NCBI GenBank assembly: GCA_035578175.1
Contig: JAQMRL010000003.1
Coordinates: forward strand, 84,641,969 to 84,705,968
Reading direction: 5' to 3'
Length of the DNA: 64,000 nt
DNA from: Catonia carolina
Taxonomy: Eukaryota > Arthropoda > Insecta > Hemiptera > Achilidae
Part shown: positions 1-10,593 of the stretch, one piece after another
How positions within the stretch are numbered: the stretch's first letter is position 1
How the letters are laid out: each line of letters starts with the position of its first letter
The notes under the pieces: generated by a model
Told to the model about the DNA's origin: nothing
The model's input: the letters and a program-made list of their open reading frames with translations, nothing else
The model's database searches: none
Made by a program: the position numbers and the translations under genes

Positions 1-640
1 AGGGGTGACAAAAGAAGCTTGTGAAGTTCACAGAAGCTACGGGCTTAAATTCTTAAAAAATATTCCCTGATATGATTATCAGAACACTTAAATGCTTCAA
101 TATACATTTCAAACATTATTCACTGTAGCAGTACAGCTGAGATAATTAAAAGTCGATGCATCATAGTGGTTATACGAAAATTGATTAATTTAATTTATTT
201 TTTTTAATATAGAAAGGACTTGTAAAATTATATTAGTTAAAAAATATTTAAAGACGTTCTATTTTTTATATTTAAATATTTCTTCCTTAATTATTTTTAT
301 TGTCACCAACTGTTGATAGATTAAGAAAAAAAAGACTTGACTAGAATTTATGGACGCCAAGCATCAAAAAGGATTAGTTTTGTTTTCGGCTTAGACCAAA
401 CATTTACGGCTTAGGCCAAAATGGTATTAAATAATTATATTTGAAAGATAAACGACAATATAATTATATTATCTTATTTATTATTTTAATTTTGTCAAAA
501 AACGGATATTAAACTCAAGTTATAAAATTTTTTTAAATATTAATTGTTTTCTGAAAACAATATTTTAGAAAAGGTGTTCACCTTTTCAGAATCTTAAATA
601 GTAGGCTACTTGAGATAACACACCAAAGGTGTAAATTACT
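1..640. other. AT-rich non-coding
   Basis: No open frame, RNA gene or repeat recognised. Confidence 0.6.
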
Positions 641-644
641 ATGT

Positions 645-900
645 TACACATAGGGGATGCCCCACGAAATTCGAACCATAGGAAATAGCATTGATTTTCA
701 TATTTGTTTATTAATGTTTTATTCTCACGAATAAATAAACACTTGTTACAATCAGAAATCATTCGAAAATGTTTAGACCTTTAAAAAATATCAATTTTGA
801 TATACTTAAGCTGCATTTTACCTTAAAATACATAAATTTGTGAACCGTTTTCTATTTAAGTATAATAAATTTTGTGACTTTTTGACTTGCTTGTGTGGAT
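645..900 (+). repeat. Dispersed repeat (pair with 17357-17610)
   Basis: Shares ccacgRaattYgaacca, agcattgattttcat and aaaaaatatcaatttYgata with 17357-17610, about 80% identity over 250 bp. The second copy begins TACCGGGTGTCCCACGG, like a mariner-type terminus. No coding capacity. Confidence 0.6.
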
Positions 901-999
901 TATTGGTTAGCGTTGTACTGTGCAAAAAATTGAACAAATTGCAACGTACACACATTAGGGATATATAAAAATATTTCAATACGAGAAATTAGAAAGGAC

Positions 1000-1166
1000 A
1001 ATTTTTTTGTTTTACGTCTGACTGTTTTGCAATTTCTCGTAATGCAGACGGTGAGAAGGATGATATTCAAAAATTAGTGATGAAAAAATGCCAGAATTGA
1101 CAGGGAATCGAACCCGGGACCCCGGCGTAGAAGCCAGTTACGCTAACCACTACGCCAACGGGCCGG
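1000..1166 (-). repeat. tRNA-headed SINE (TGGCGTAGTGG type)
   Basis: Minus strand head GGCCGGCCCGTTGGCGTAGT with A-box, B-box GGTTCGATTCC, then a core and tail (aatgcagac.. / acgt). Related copies lie at 15690, 20388, 21485, 35322, 37029, 56900 and 61490. tRNA-like but with the wrong spacing and no acceptor stem, so a SINE. Confidence 0.75.
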
Positions 1167-1298
1167 CCCGAAAAGATATATTAAATAAAACTAAACCCTC
1201 AGCAAAACTTTACTGCTTTAAAAATACAACATATAATTCCGAATAAAAATAATATTAAAAATTGTTAAGTTTACCCATAAAAAAAATATTTTAAAAAT

Positions 1299-2236
1299 CT
1301 GGTGTGAAACACTCACACAACTTTCTCTTGCCAATGCAAATGATTAATAATAAACCTAACATTATTAATAAAATATTAGAAATAAACAAAAACTAACCTC
1401 AAAAACATAACCTTATTTTAATCATGAGTGAATGACGCAAAATGACAATCGAACTCAGTTTGGCTTAAAAATACGGAAAATCACGGTTTCACGCTAAACT
1501 AGGCTCTGTAGAGAAAAATGCTCTAAACAAAAGTTGTAGATCTTTTAATTTTCTATAAATTTAATTATATACACTTTTGTCGTAAAATGCATACTAAGAC
1601 CGAAATGTTAAAAAAAATTGATTTTTCTCACGTTTTTGTGAGAAAAAAAACAGAAAATCGCAAATTACCGCTAAACTAAGCGTTATACAAAAAAATGTTT
1701 GAAACAGAAGTTGTAGGTTTTTAAATTCTCTACAACTTTTATTATATAAGGTTTTGCGCTAAAATTTATATTAAAGCCGTAATCTTAAAAAAACAACGTT
1801 TTTACGTAAAAACAGCCTCACCGAGAATTTCAGCAAACATGGCGCCTACCCTATCTTGTAGAGAATAAAAAATTGAGTAAAATAGGCGATTTTAAAAAAA
1901 ATCGTAGGACCAGTTTTTGAGAAAATCGCAAAAAACTGAAAAATTATACGAATAAACTACTACTTCCGGTTGACCGATTTTAATGAAAATGTTCGTGTCG
2001 CGTCCGGTAGTGGTATGTAACTTAAGTTTCAAGTTTCAAGTTCGTACGATGTTCCGTTCTTGAGATATTATGTTCACACACAGACACACACACACACACA
2101 CAGACCAATCGCTAAAAACATGTTTTTTGGGTTCAGGGGGTCTGAAAACGTATAGATCCGGTGAAAACTCGATTTCGAAAAATCGACATGAAAATAATAC
2201 TTTCCTTCCTATATATTCATATAGGCAAGAGAAAGT
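1299..2236 (-). mobile_element. Family S, copy 1: Helentron-like non-autonomous element
   Basis: Begins TCTGGTGTGAAACACTCACA and ends GGCAAGAGAAAGT. The inverted motif ACTTTCTCTTGCC is subterminal at one end and terminal at the other, next to the short palindrome CCTATATATTCATATAGG. An internal (AC)n tract follows. No coding capacity. These traits fit Helentron-associated non-autonomous elements (DINE/HINE type). This copy is flanked by a 43-bp direct repeat with one mismatch (1257-1299 and 2237-2279). Confidence 0.65.
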
Positions 2237-2279
2237 AAAAATTGTCAAGTTTACCCATAAAAAAAATATTTTAAAAATC

Positions 2280-2847
2280 AGGCGAGTTAATAATTTACGT
2301 TCTTCAAATATTTAAATTTCACGCAATCGATTACACACTTAAAAAGTACGCTTAGTCAATGGTCAATGAACGCTTACGTAGGTGGCCTTCTCTTATTTTA
2401 GTAGGCATTTAAGCAGTGCTTTAAGTAGAAATAAAAAAGAAACTAGGTCTGCCCAACAGGTTAATACCTTCATTCTCTAACGTTTGTCTATTCGTGTTGT
2501 AAAATTATTACCATGACAACCAAACGTTGCAGTTTTGTTTTTACTTTTCAGTAGTGGGAAGCTTCGTGCCTTATCAAACGAAGTACTGCTGGTTGCATAT
2601 CTAACCTATAAGGCGAATACGGTAAATAACTACACTATTTATGAATTGCAAATTGCAGTAAATGATTCCGTTTACTGCTATTGTTTATTCTTTTCTATAC
2701 ATTTACAATATTAAATGTTTTTATGAAAAATAATAAAACGAGAAATATTTTCATCGATTTCTTGAAAGGTAATTGATGCATTTTTAGCTTTGACAAGAAA
2801 TGTTACTTTACCTTTATAAGTTTTTAGATTGCTATTGTTTCCGATTT
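2280..2847. other. AT-rich non-coding
   Basis: Nothing recognised between S copies 1 and 2. Confidence 0.6.
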
Positions 2848-3791
2848 AAAATGAGTGAATGATGCAAAATGAAAACCAAACTTTGTTTGGCTTAATAATA
2901 CGGAAAATCACTCTTAACGCTAACTAGGCTCGGTAGAGAAAAATGCTTTAACTAAAAGTTGTAGATCTTTTAATTTCCTATAAATTTGATAATACACTTT
3001 AGTCGTTAAATGCATAGTAAGGCCGAAATCTTAAAAAATTCATATTTTTACTGATTTTAATGAAAAAAAAGAAGAAAATTACTAATTACCGCAAAACTAA
3101 GCGTTGTACAAAGAAATGTTTGAATAAAAGTTGTTGGTTTGTAAATTTTCTAAATCTTTCACTACATACACTTTTGCCCTAAAATGCATATAAAGCAGCA
3201 ATCTTACAAAAAAATAAACCATTTTTTTCTACAAGAGCAAAGCCTCCCCAAGAATTTCAGCAGACATGGCGCCTAATCACGTAGAGCAATAATAATAAAC
3301 CTACTGTTTTAATGTCGATTTTTCAAAATCGAGTTTTTACCGGATATAGCCTACACGTTTTCAGACTCCCTGAACCCAAAAAACATGTTTATAGCAACTG
3401 GTTTGTGTGTGCGTGCGCGCGTGTTTGTGTGTGTGTGTGCGCGCGCGTGTGTTAACAAGATATCTCAAGAACGGAATATCGGGCAAAGTTAAAACATAAG
3501 TTAGTTATTACTAGAGGACCCGACACGAACATTTTCATCAAAATCGGTCAACCGGAAGTATAGTTTATTTGTGTAATATTTCACTTTTTTGCGATTTTCT
3601 CTAAAAGGGCTCCTACGATTTTTTAAAAATATCGTAGGTTGCAGTAGCTATAAACATGTTTTTTGGGTTCAGGGAGTCTGAAAACGTGTAGGCTATATCC
3701 GGTAAAAACTCGATTTTGAAAAATCGACATTAAAACAGTAGGCCTACTTTCCTTTTATATAGGCTTATTCACACAGGCAAGAGAAAGTAAA
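2848..3791. mobile_element. Family S, copy 2: rearranged, with a foldback
   Basis: It starts as S in the same orientation as copy 1 (truncated at the first ~150 bp), flips orientation near 3297, reads inverted through a GT/GC-rich tract, then flips back at about 3647. It ends ggcaagagaaagt. The flips are bounded by a perfect 96-bp inverted repeat. Confidence 0.75.
3300..3742. repeat. Perfect 96-bp inverted repeat (foldback) in S copy 2
   Basis: Arms 3300-3395 and 3647-3742 are exact reverse complements over 96 bp with a 251-bp loop. Both arms share the private sequence atagcc absent from the other S copies, so one arm was copied from the other in place. Confidence 0.9.
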
Positions 3792-4589
3792 ATCCCTTTT
3801 ATGAGACGACACGTCTCATAGGTGGTGACAATTTTTTAAAAGGCTTACCTTTGACTAATGGGAAAAATCATGAGTAATTTCTGTATCTACTCTTTAAAAG
3901 GAATTGAATGACACTATTCACAATTCCGAATCTGATTTGTTTACTTCCAGTCGAAACCGGAACTTCAAATCCAACGATTTCTGTATCTGCTCTTAAGAGG
4001 AATCGAATGATACTATTTTTTGTTTTCAAATTCCGACTTTGATTTCTTGAATTCCGGTCAAAACCGGAACTTCAAACCCAAAATTGTGTAGATTACGAAT
4101 CCGAAAACAGTTTGTTGCTATCTCTTGTAGTTTCTTTTTTTTGACTTTATTTAAGAAAAAAAAACTGAAACTGTGTAACGGTTTAACACAAGCAGCAATT
4201 ACAATGTCAATAGTTTTATATAATTATCTTGATGTCAATTGTGTGAGGTAGTCGCCCAGCGGCAACCCCTCAAGACGATTCACAAAATATATCTATTCCA
4301 TTGCATTTTCAGTTTTCTAGGTGGGTTGTGTGGTAGGTGAGGAGCGGACAATGACTGAATTTGTGGATTTGTGTGATAGTGTAGTTTGCTATGAAAACGT
4401 TAGTAAAGTTTCTTTACTGTTTCGTCTACCGTTTCGATGTTAAGGTCTCTATGTAATGTTTTGTTACAAACATATATTGGACAACCAGTGATTCTTGTAG
4501 TTTCTGACTTTGATTTCTTTTCTGCCGGTTTTGGGTCACTTCCGGTCGAAACTGGAACTTTAAACCCAATTAACGCCCACTAAATTTTA
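3792..4589. repeat. Local repeats with CCGG-containing units
   Basis: Two near-tandem units (about 3870-3960 and 3965-4080) share tctgtatctRctctt, aattccgactttgattt and gYcRaaaccggaacttcaaa. A third partial unit lies at 4495-4570. No coding capacity. Confidence 0.6.
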
Positions 4590-4985
4590 GTTGTTTAGGT
4601 CAACAGCCGCAAGGCTGGTTTGAACCTCTAGAGGTTTTACTAAGTAAAACGAGGAGTGAGGTGGTTTACCATTGCCTTCCTCACTGAACACAAAAGTAGC
4701 CTATGCGTATCAGCATGCCAGACCCTCCGAAAAGCATCTGCTCTGCACTCTGTAAATGACACATTCACTTCATTCACCACAGGGTCTGGCTGTATAATGA
4801 AATTCATTATTTTCAGAGGAGATAACTCTGTTTAATGTCGTTTACACCTCTACCTCTTCTGTTCTTAAATGCGTCAGTCATATAATTGTCTGACCATGTG
4901 ATAAGAAACAGAACTATTTTTTTTAGCCCTGGAACTAGCAGATTGAGTGCAAATAATTTAACACTCCATCTGCCTGTTATGGGCG
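4590..4985 (-). mobile_element. Family D, copy D
   Basis: Minus strand; reading frame broken by indels. It interrupts an older local repeat (an acttccggtcgaaac unit on the left, a ttacgaatccaaaaac unit on the right) whose uninterrupted form lies at 3960-4130. Confidence 0.7.
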
Positions 4986-6269
4986 TTTGTGCACATTACG
5001 AATCCAAAAACCGTTTGTTGCCATCTCTTGGTGTTTTTAAAATTTGGGTGTGACGGATGGAAAAAAAATTATACATGATAAATTTTAAAATTTGCCACCG
5101 ATAAAATAGAATATTAATCTGTTGAGCCTCCAAAGCACAAATGAATAGAATATTTAATGCAATATTCCTAAATCTGTGCTAAAAGTAGATTTAACTCCTA
5201 AAGATAGACAGCTTGCAGAACACAATTTTACATCTGCGTAAGTACGTAACTAACAGCTCAGTCTTTGAGGATACGCGGACAGGAACAGTTCACTCATTTT
5301 AACTTTTACAAAAATTAGTAATACTTAATTTTTACACATAATTATTTTAATACATTTTTTCATACAAAAAGTTAACAATATATATATAAATGAAAATGGG
5401 AAATCCATGTAAGTTGTGCCATAATAACACATGTGCTTGGGAAAACAAAATAGTAAAGGTCAGTATAGAATGTGATCTTGTTTCCATTCATTATAGTATA
5501 TATACATATATTTATGAGTTAGAGATGAGTAAAATATTTTATTACAGTAAAATTCGGTTATAACGAAGCCGGTTGTAACGAAAATCCAGTAATAACGAAT
5601 GAAAATAGAAAATTTGGTTAGTTTTATATGTTATTAACACATTGCAAAGTACGCTACAACGAAAATATAATCCGGTTGTAAAAACGAAACACCTTCCTTG
5701 AAATAATTATAATATCTGGGAAATGAGAAACATACAGTTTTATTAATATACTAAGCAATTTTCTTAAATTGCAATTAATCTAGTTTTCTTCCTTTTTCTA
5801 TTTTTTCCATTAACGTTATGCGTGTGTACATTAAGTTATTTGAACAGTCTATATATAAATAAAGTAATCCTGTGTCGCAATACAAATTCGGTAACCTAAA
5901 ATTATCATTTTTCCCCAACACTTATTTGTGTATCTTTCTTTAATATTTACGTATTCAACGAAATTAATTTTGAATAGAAACTACAGCTGTAAAAAAATTG
6001 TTAAATCGTTTTAAAAAAACTGGTAAACAAAGATTATTACTAAAAACAAATTTGAAATACATTTTTTACCCTAATGTTTGTAAGTTCCAATCTGTTCAGT
6101 TTAAAGAATGATAAGCAACCTCATGACCCAATAGATGAGGATATGACGTGTAAATGAGGTATAGTCTTGTACAGATTCAGGCCGATCATTCCTGGTAGAG
6201 TATTGTTAATTGAACCCCAACCATCAAAATACACTTGTAACCACTGTCTAGTATTCAAATCCGTATAAA
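4986..6269. other. AT-rich non-coding with one pogo end
   Basis: Apart from the Tigger-like end at 5546 nothing is recognised. Confidence 0.55.
5546..5700 (+). mobile_element. Solo end of a pogo/Tigger-like element
   Basis: Starts CAGTAAAATTCGGTTATAAC and repeats the motif gttgtaacgaaaa/aataacgaa, typical of Tigger ends. No opposite end was found in the window. Confidence 0.5.
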
Positions 6270-6360
6270 AGTAACTACCTTAACTAAGATTTGAACCAGG
6301 AACCTTCGGCTCAGAAAATCAGCTGACTCATGGGGACGACTTTACCTCTAGACCGACCCC
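6270..6360 (-). repeat. tRNA-headed SINE fragment that seeds the minisatellite
   Basis: On the minus strand: GGTCGGTCTAGAGGTAAAG (A-box-like), CAGCTGATTTTC, then GAAGGTTCCTGGTTCAAATC (B-box-like). Same family as the plus-strand copy at 16561. Its first 40 bases are the first unit of the array. Confidence 0.7.
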
Positions 6361-6912
6361 GGTGGGTTATGAAATACTACAGCTGACTCACGGGGACGAC
6401 TTTACCTCTAGACCAATCCGGTGGTTTATGAAATACTACAGCTGACTCACGGGGATGACTTTACCTCTAGACCGATCCGGTGGTTTATGAAATACTACAG
6501 CTGACTCACGGGGACGACTTTACCCCTAGACCAATCCGGTGGGTAATGAAATACTACAGCTGACTCACGGGGACGACTTTACCTCTAGACCGATCCGGTG
6601 GTTTATGAAATACTACAGCTGACTCACGGGGACGACTTTACCTCGAGACCGACCCCGGTGGGTTATGAAATACTACAGCTGACTCACGGGGACGACTTTA
6701 CCTCTAGACCGACCCCGGTGGTTTATGAAATACTACAGCTGACTCACGGGGACAACTTTACCTCTAGACCGACCCCGGTGGGTTATGAAATACTACAGCT
6801 GACTCACGGGGACGACTTTACCTCTAGACCGACCCCGGTGGGTTATGAAATACTACAGCTGACTCACGGGGACGACTTTACCTCTAGACCGACCCCGGTG
6901 GGTAATGAAAAC
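6323..6912. repeat. 59/60-bp minisatellite, ten units, derived from a SINE head
   Basis: Ten head-to-tail units start at 6323, 6383, 6442, 6501, 6560, 6619, 6679, 6739, 6799 and 6859. The 59-bp units have gatccgg or caatccgg where the 60-bp units have gaccccgg. Read on the minus strand each unit contains CGGTCTAGAGGTAAAGTCGT, nearly the head of the SINE at 16561. An open frame across the last units arises only because 60 is divisible by 3; the 59-bp units break it, so it is not a gene. Confidence 0.92.
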
Positions 6913-7539
6913 TAGGAAATTTTTTTTTATAAGTGGGAACTAATGTGAATATACTTTTAATATAATACGTTATTTGAGTGTGTAATAATACTCGCGAATA
7001 CTATTGAACACTATTAAAGTTTACATTCTTGTTATTATGAGTTAATTACGCTTGATTTAATAAAATAATATTTCATAAGACTACAACAAAAATATTTTAC
7101 ATCTCAAATGAAGCATCAGAACAATGTCTTATGGAAACGATTTTTTGACAACTACGCAGGCAAATTCTAAGAAGGAAGTAATCAATTTTAAATAAAAAAT
7201 AATCAGGTTTTTATTAACTTTTACATAATTTTTATTAGTACATTTTGAACCTTGTAGTTAATTTTATTGCTGATAATTTTGTAGATTGTGTTTTATGTTT
7301 AATATTTACATGTTACCTTTAAATGCATTTTATAAGTCTAATTGTTTTTAAAGTGCATATTAATCTTAAATTTTCAGTTTTTTAATTCGTTTTATTTTAT
7401 TAATTTATACTTCCATTGTTAAGATGACATATATATCATGACAAATAATTTGTCATGATATTTAATTATTAAATAAATTGTAACATTAAGTATTAATATC
7501 TACTATAACAAACTTCTAATACAAAAGCAAATATTAAAA
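6913..7539. other. AT-rich non-coding
   Basis: Contains a small palindrome, atcatgacaaataatttgtcatgat (7437-7461). Nothing else. Confidence 0.55.
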
Positions 7540-8058
7540 CCCGTATTACCTACGGAATTCAGCTCTGTGGATGTACAAAAGCACCAAACCAATTAATAAT
7601 AGCTACAAATATTCCAGAACAAAGTTCTCAGAACCACTGTCCTTAGTACGTTAGGAACGAAGACCTGCACCGGGACTTGGCAGTGGATTCCATAAACGAA
7701 GTAATTCGGAAATTTTCCAGGAGTCATGAAGACAGACTTCTTCATCATATGAATGTCGAAGCTATACAGCTACTCGACAATGCAGATCTGAATAGGAGGC
7801 TTTCTTGTATGAAACCATTTAAACTGGTGTAATGAACAATACAAAGTTATTAAGTCGTTAGTTACTTGTATAATATATTTTGAAGTGTTTAGTAATACAT
7901 ATTATAAACGGTGTAAGCCTACCTATTAGAATATATAGAATATAAACTAAGAAGTTGGTAATTTCTTAGATTAAGTATTTAGATCCATTAATTAGAACAA
8001 AATTGTTAGTTCAGTCTTAGACGAGTCACAATAAATATCACAATCTAAAAAAAAAATG
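7540..8058 (+). mobile_element. 5'-truncated Jockey-like LINE
   Basis: Encodes only the last part of a reverse transcriptase ORF2: VLTYGIQLWG-like residues, then EDLHRDLAVDSINEVIRKFS and NRRLSCMKPFKLV, ending TAA at 7830-7832. A 3'UTR follows with AATAAA and a 10-A tail. Stops and shifts occur in the first third. Different element from the full-length Jockey. Confidence 0.75.
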
Positions 8059-8119
8059 TGTTTTTCTCTACATTGATACGTTGGGGAATTGTCGGTAAAT
8101 TGTAGTATTATCCTGATTC

Positions 8120-8216
8120 CCTCAGCTCAGACTTACCGGGAATCGAAGCCGCGACCTTTTTTATGCCTAAACCTGACAACTAAATTTCGCTAACCTTTCG
8201 GCCGCGGAGATGGTAT
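8120..8216 (-). repeat. Degraded tRNA-headed SINE
   Basis: Minus strand: CCGCGGCCGAAAGGTTAGCG then GCGGCTTCGATTCCCGGTAA. The A and B boxes are recognisable but decayed. Confidence 0.55.
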
Positions 8217-8449
8217 AAAAGATTTTTATTTATGATTTTTCACTAACAAATAAATAAAGTATTAGACAAATATTCGTTATTCCGGTAATTGGCTGGACAC
8301 TTAAAATAATAGAGTATGCTTACTAGCTCTTACGGGGTAATAGAAAGTTTTCTAACCATATGGTCTAAGGAACCGGTTTTGAGAAAATCGAAAAATATAT
8401 ATTGAATTAGTATAGAAAGAATTATTTTATACTGAAATAAAGAGAAAAA

Positions 8450-9414
8450 TCTGGTGTGAAAAACTCAAACAACTTTCTCTTGGCAATGCAAATAATTAAT
8501 AATAATTCTAACATTAGTAATAAAACATTAAAAATAAACAAAAAAATAACCTCAATAAACATAACCTAATTTCAATCATGAGTGAAAGACGCAAAATGAA
8601 AATCAACCTCAGTTTGGCTTAAAAACACGGAAAAACACTCTTTCACGCTAAACTAGGCTCTGTAGAGAAAAATGCTCTAAATAAAAGTTGTAGATCTTTT
8701 AATTTTCTATAAATTTGATTATATACACTTTTGTCGTAAAATGCATACTAAGGCCGAAATCTGAAAAAAATCGACTTTTCACAGGTTTTCGTGAGAAAAA
8801 AAGACAATCGCTAATTACCGCTAAACTAAGTGTTATACAAAAAAATGTTTGAAATGAAAGTATTTTAAATTCTATTTTAAAAAGTATTTTAAGTTTGTAG
8901 AATTTTAAATTCTCTATATTTTTTATTATATACATTTTTGCGCTATAATATTAAAGCCCTAATCTTAAAAAAACACTTTATTTACGTAAAAACAGCCTCA
9001 CCAAGAATTTCAGCAAACATGGCGCCTACCCTATCTTGTAGAAAATAAAAAATTGAGTAAACCAGGCGATTTTTAAAAAAATCGTAAGACCAGTTTTTGA
9101 GAAAATCGCAAAAAAGTGAAAAATTAACGAATAAACTACTACTTCCGGTTGACCGATTTTGATGAAAATGTTCGTGTCGGGTCCAGTAGTGGTATGTAAC
9201 TTAAGTTTCAAGTTTCAAATTCGTACGATGTTCCGTTCTTGAGATATTTTGTACACACACACACACACGCACGCACGCACAGACCAATCGCTAAAAACAT
9301 GTTTTTGGGTTCAGGGGGTCTGAAAACGAGTAGAACCGGTGAAAACTCGGTTTCGAAAAATCGACATGAAAACAATACTTTCCTTCCTATATATTCATAT
9401 AGGCAAGAGAAAGT
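8450..9414 (-). mobile_element. Family S, copy 3
   Basis: Near full length, about 965 bp, same orientation as copy 1, ends as described for the family. The (AC)n/(GCAC)n tract is at 9253-9280. It is followed by a tandem repeat of its own end. Confidence 0.7.
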
Positions 9415-9432
9415 AAAAATTTAATATTGAGA

Positions 9433-9605
9433 TGGACACACACACACACAGACCAATCGCTAAAAACATGTTTTTGGGTTCAGGGGGTCTGAAAACGTGT
9501 AGATCCGGTGAAAACTCGATTTTGAAAAATCGACATGAAAACAATACTTTCCTTCCTATATATTCATATAGGCAGGAGAAAGTAAAAATTTAATATTGAG
9601 ATGGA
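9433..9605 (-). repeat. 169-bp tandem duplication of the S copy 3 end plus flank
   Basis: The microsatellite-to-end segment, including 17 bp of flank (tttaatattgagatgga), is repeated once with a 169-bp period. It starts in (AC)n, so unequal exchange or slippage at the microsatellite is the likely cause. Confidence 0.8.
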
Positions 9606-9915
9606 AGAGGGATGATGTAGGCTTAAGTAATTTATCCGTCACTTGAAGTAGATTCTGTAAGTTCTCGCGACTAGCTTATTTTTTATTGTTATTTTAGTGT
9701 GGAGATATTAATGCATTTATCTTAGCTTTGATGAAACAATAACAAAAGTTAGAACAGTTTTCTTAGTTTTAATTTTAGTTTATTGCTTACATACTCCTCG
9801 TTTTGTAAATTGAGTTCATATTTATAATTTTACATCAAGTCGTTCCTTCAACTGCAGTTTGTTTAAGTTAACTGGTTTCAATTTAAACTACAATTTGTGT
9901 AGTTATATTCTTTTT

Positions 9916-10061
9916 ACTTTCTCTTGCCTATATGAATATATAGGAAGTAAAGTATTGTTTTCATGTCAATTTTTCGAAATCGAGTTTTCACCGGATCTAC
10001 ACGTTTTCAGACCCCCTGAACCCAAAAAAACATGTTTTTAGCGATTGGTCTGTGTGTGTCT

Positions 10062-10092
<31 letters not shown>

Positions 10093-10379
10093 CGTGTGTG
10101 TGAACAGAATATCTCAAGAACGGAACATCGTACGAACTTAAAACTTAAGTTACTTACCACTACCGGACCCGACACGAACATTTTCATTAAAATTGGTCAA
10201 CCGGAAGAAGTAGTTTATTCGTGTAATTTTTCACTTTTTTGCGATTTTCTCGAAAACGGATACTACGATTTCGTAAAAATCGCTTGGTATACTAAATTTT
10301 TTTATGCTCTACAAGATAGGGTAGGCGCCATGTTTGCTGAAATTCTAGGTGAGGCTATTTTTACGTAAAAAAATTGTTT
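9916..10379 (+). mobile_element. Family S, copy 4 (truncated)
   Basis: Starts actttctcttgcctatatga in reverse orientation to copy 3, contains a (GT)n(GC)n tract, and stops at about 10379, some 18 bp before the Jockey target site. Confidence 0.7.
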
Positions 10380-10593
10380 AACTTGGAACTTGAAACGATA
10401 ACGAAAGTTTTTTTTTTGACTTTATTAGGAAAATTCACAACTGTATATAATAACAACGAGTGAATGAGGTGATTAAGAAATGGAATAAAATGCGCTTTAA
10501 GACTTAGAGGAGATCACCACTCAACAGTGGGCTCCAGCTGGAAATGTCCTGTGGATGGATTAGATAATAGTGTATACTATCGGAAATTACTTA

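Noticed and set aside
6323..6912. CRISPR-like array
   Set aside because: Units are contiguous with no unique spacers, in a eukaryotic context. A minisatellite.
6598..6915. Open frame of 105 codons with a 20-residue repeat (repeat protein)
   Set aside because: It follows only from 60-bp units being a multiple of three. Neighbouring 59-bp units break the frame, and the array derives from a SINE.
10045..10368. Cys/Val-rich peptide frames across (GT)n tracts (also 2070, 9239, 25755, 26016, 26632)
   Set aside because: Frames through microsatellites and S-element sequence; no conserved start and no codon constraint.
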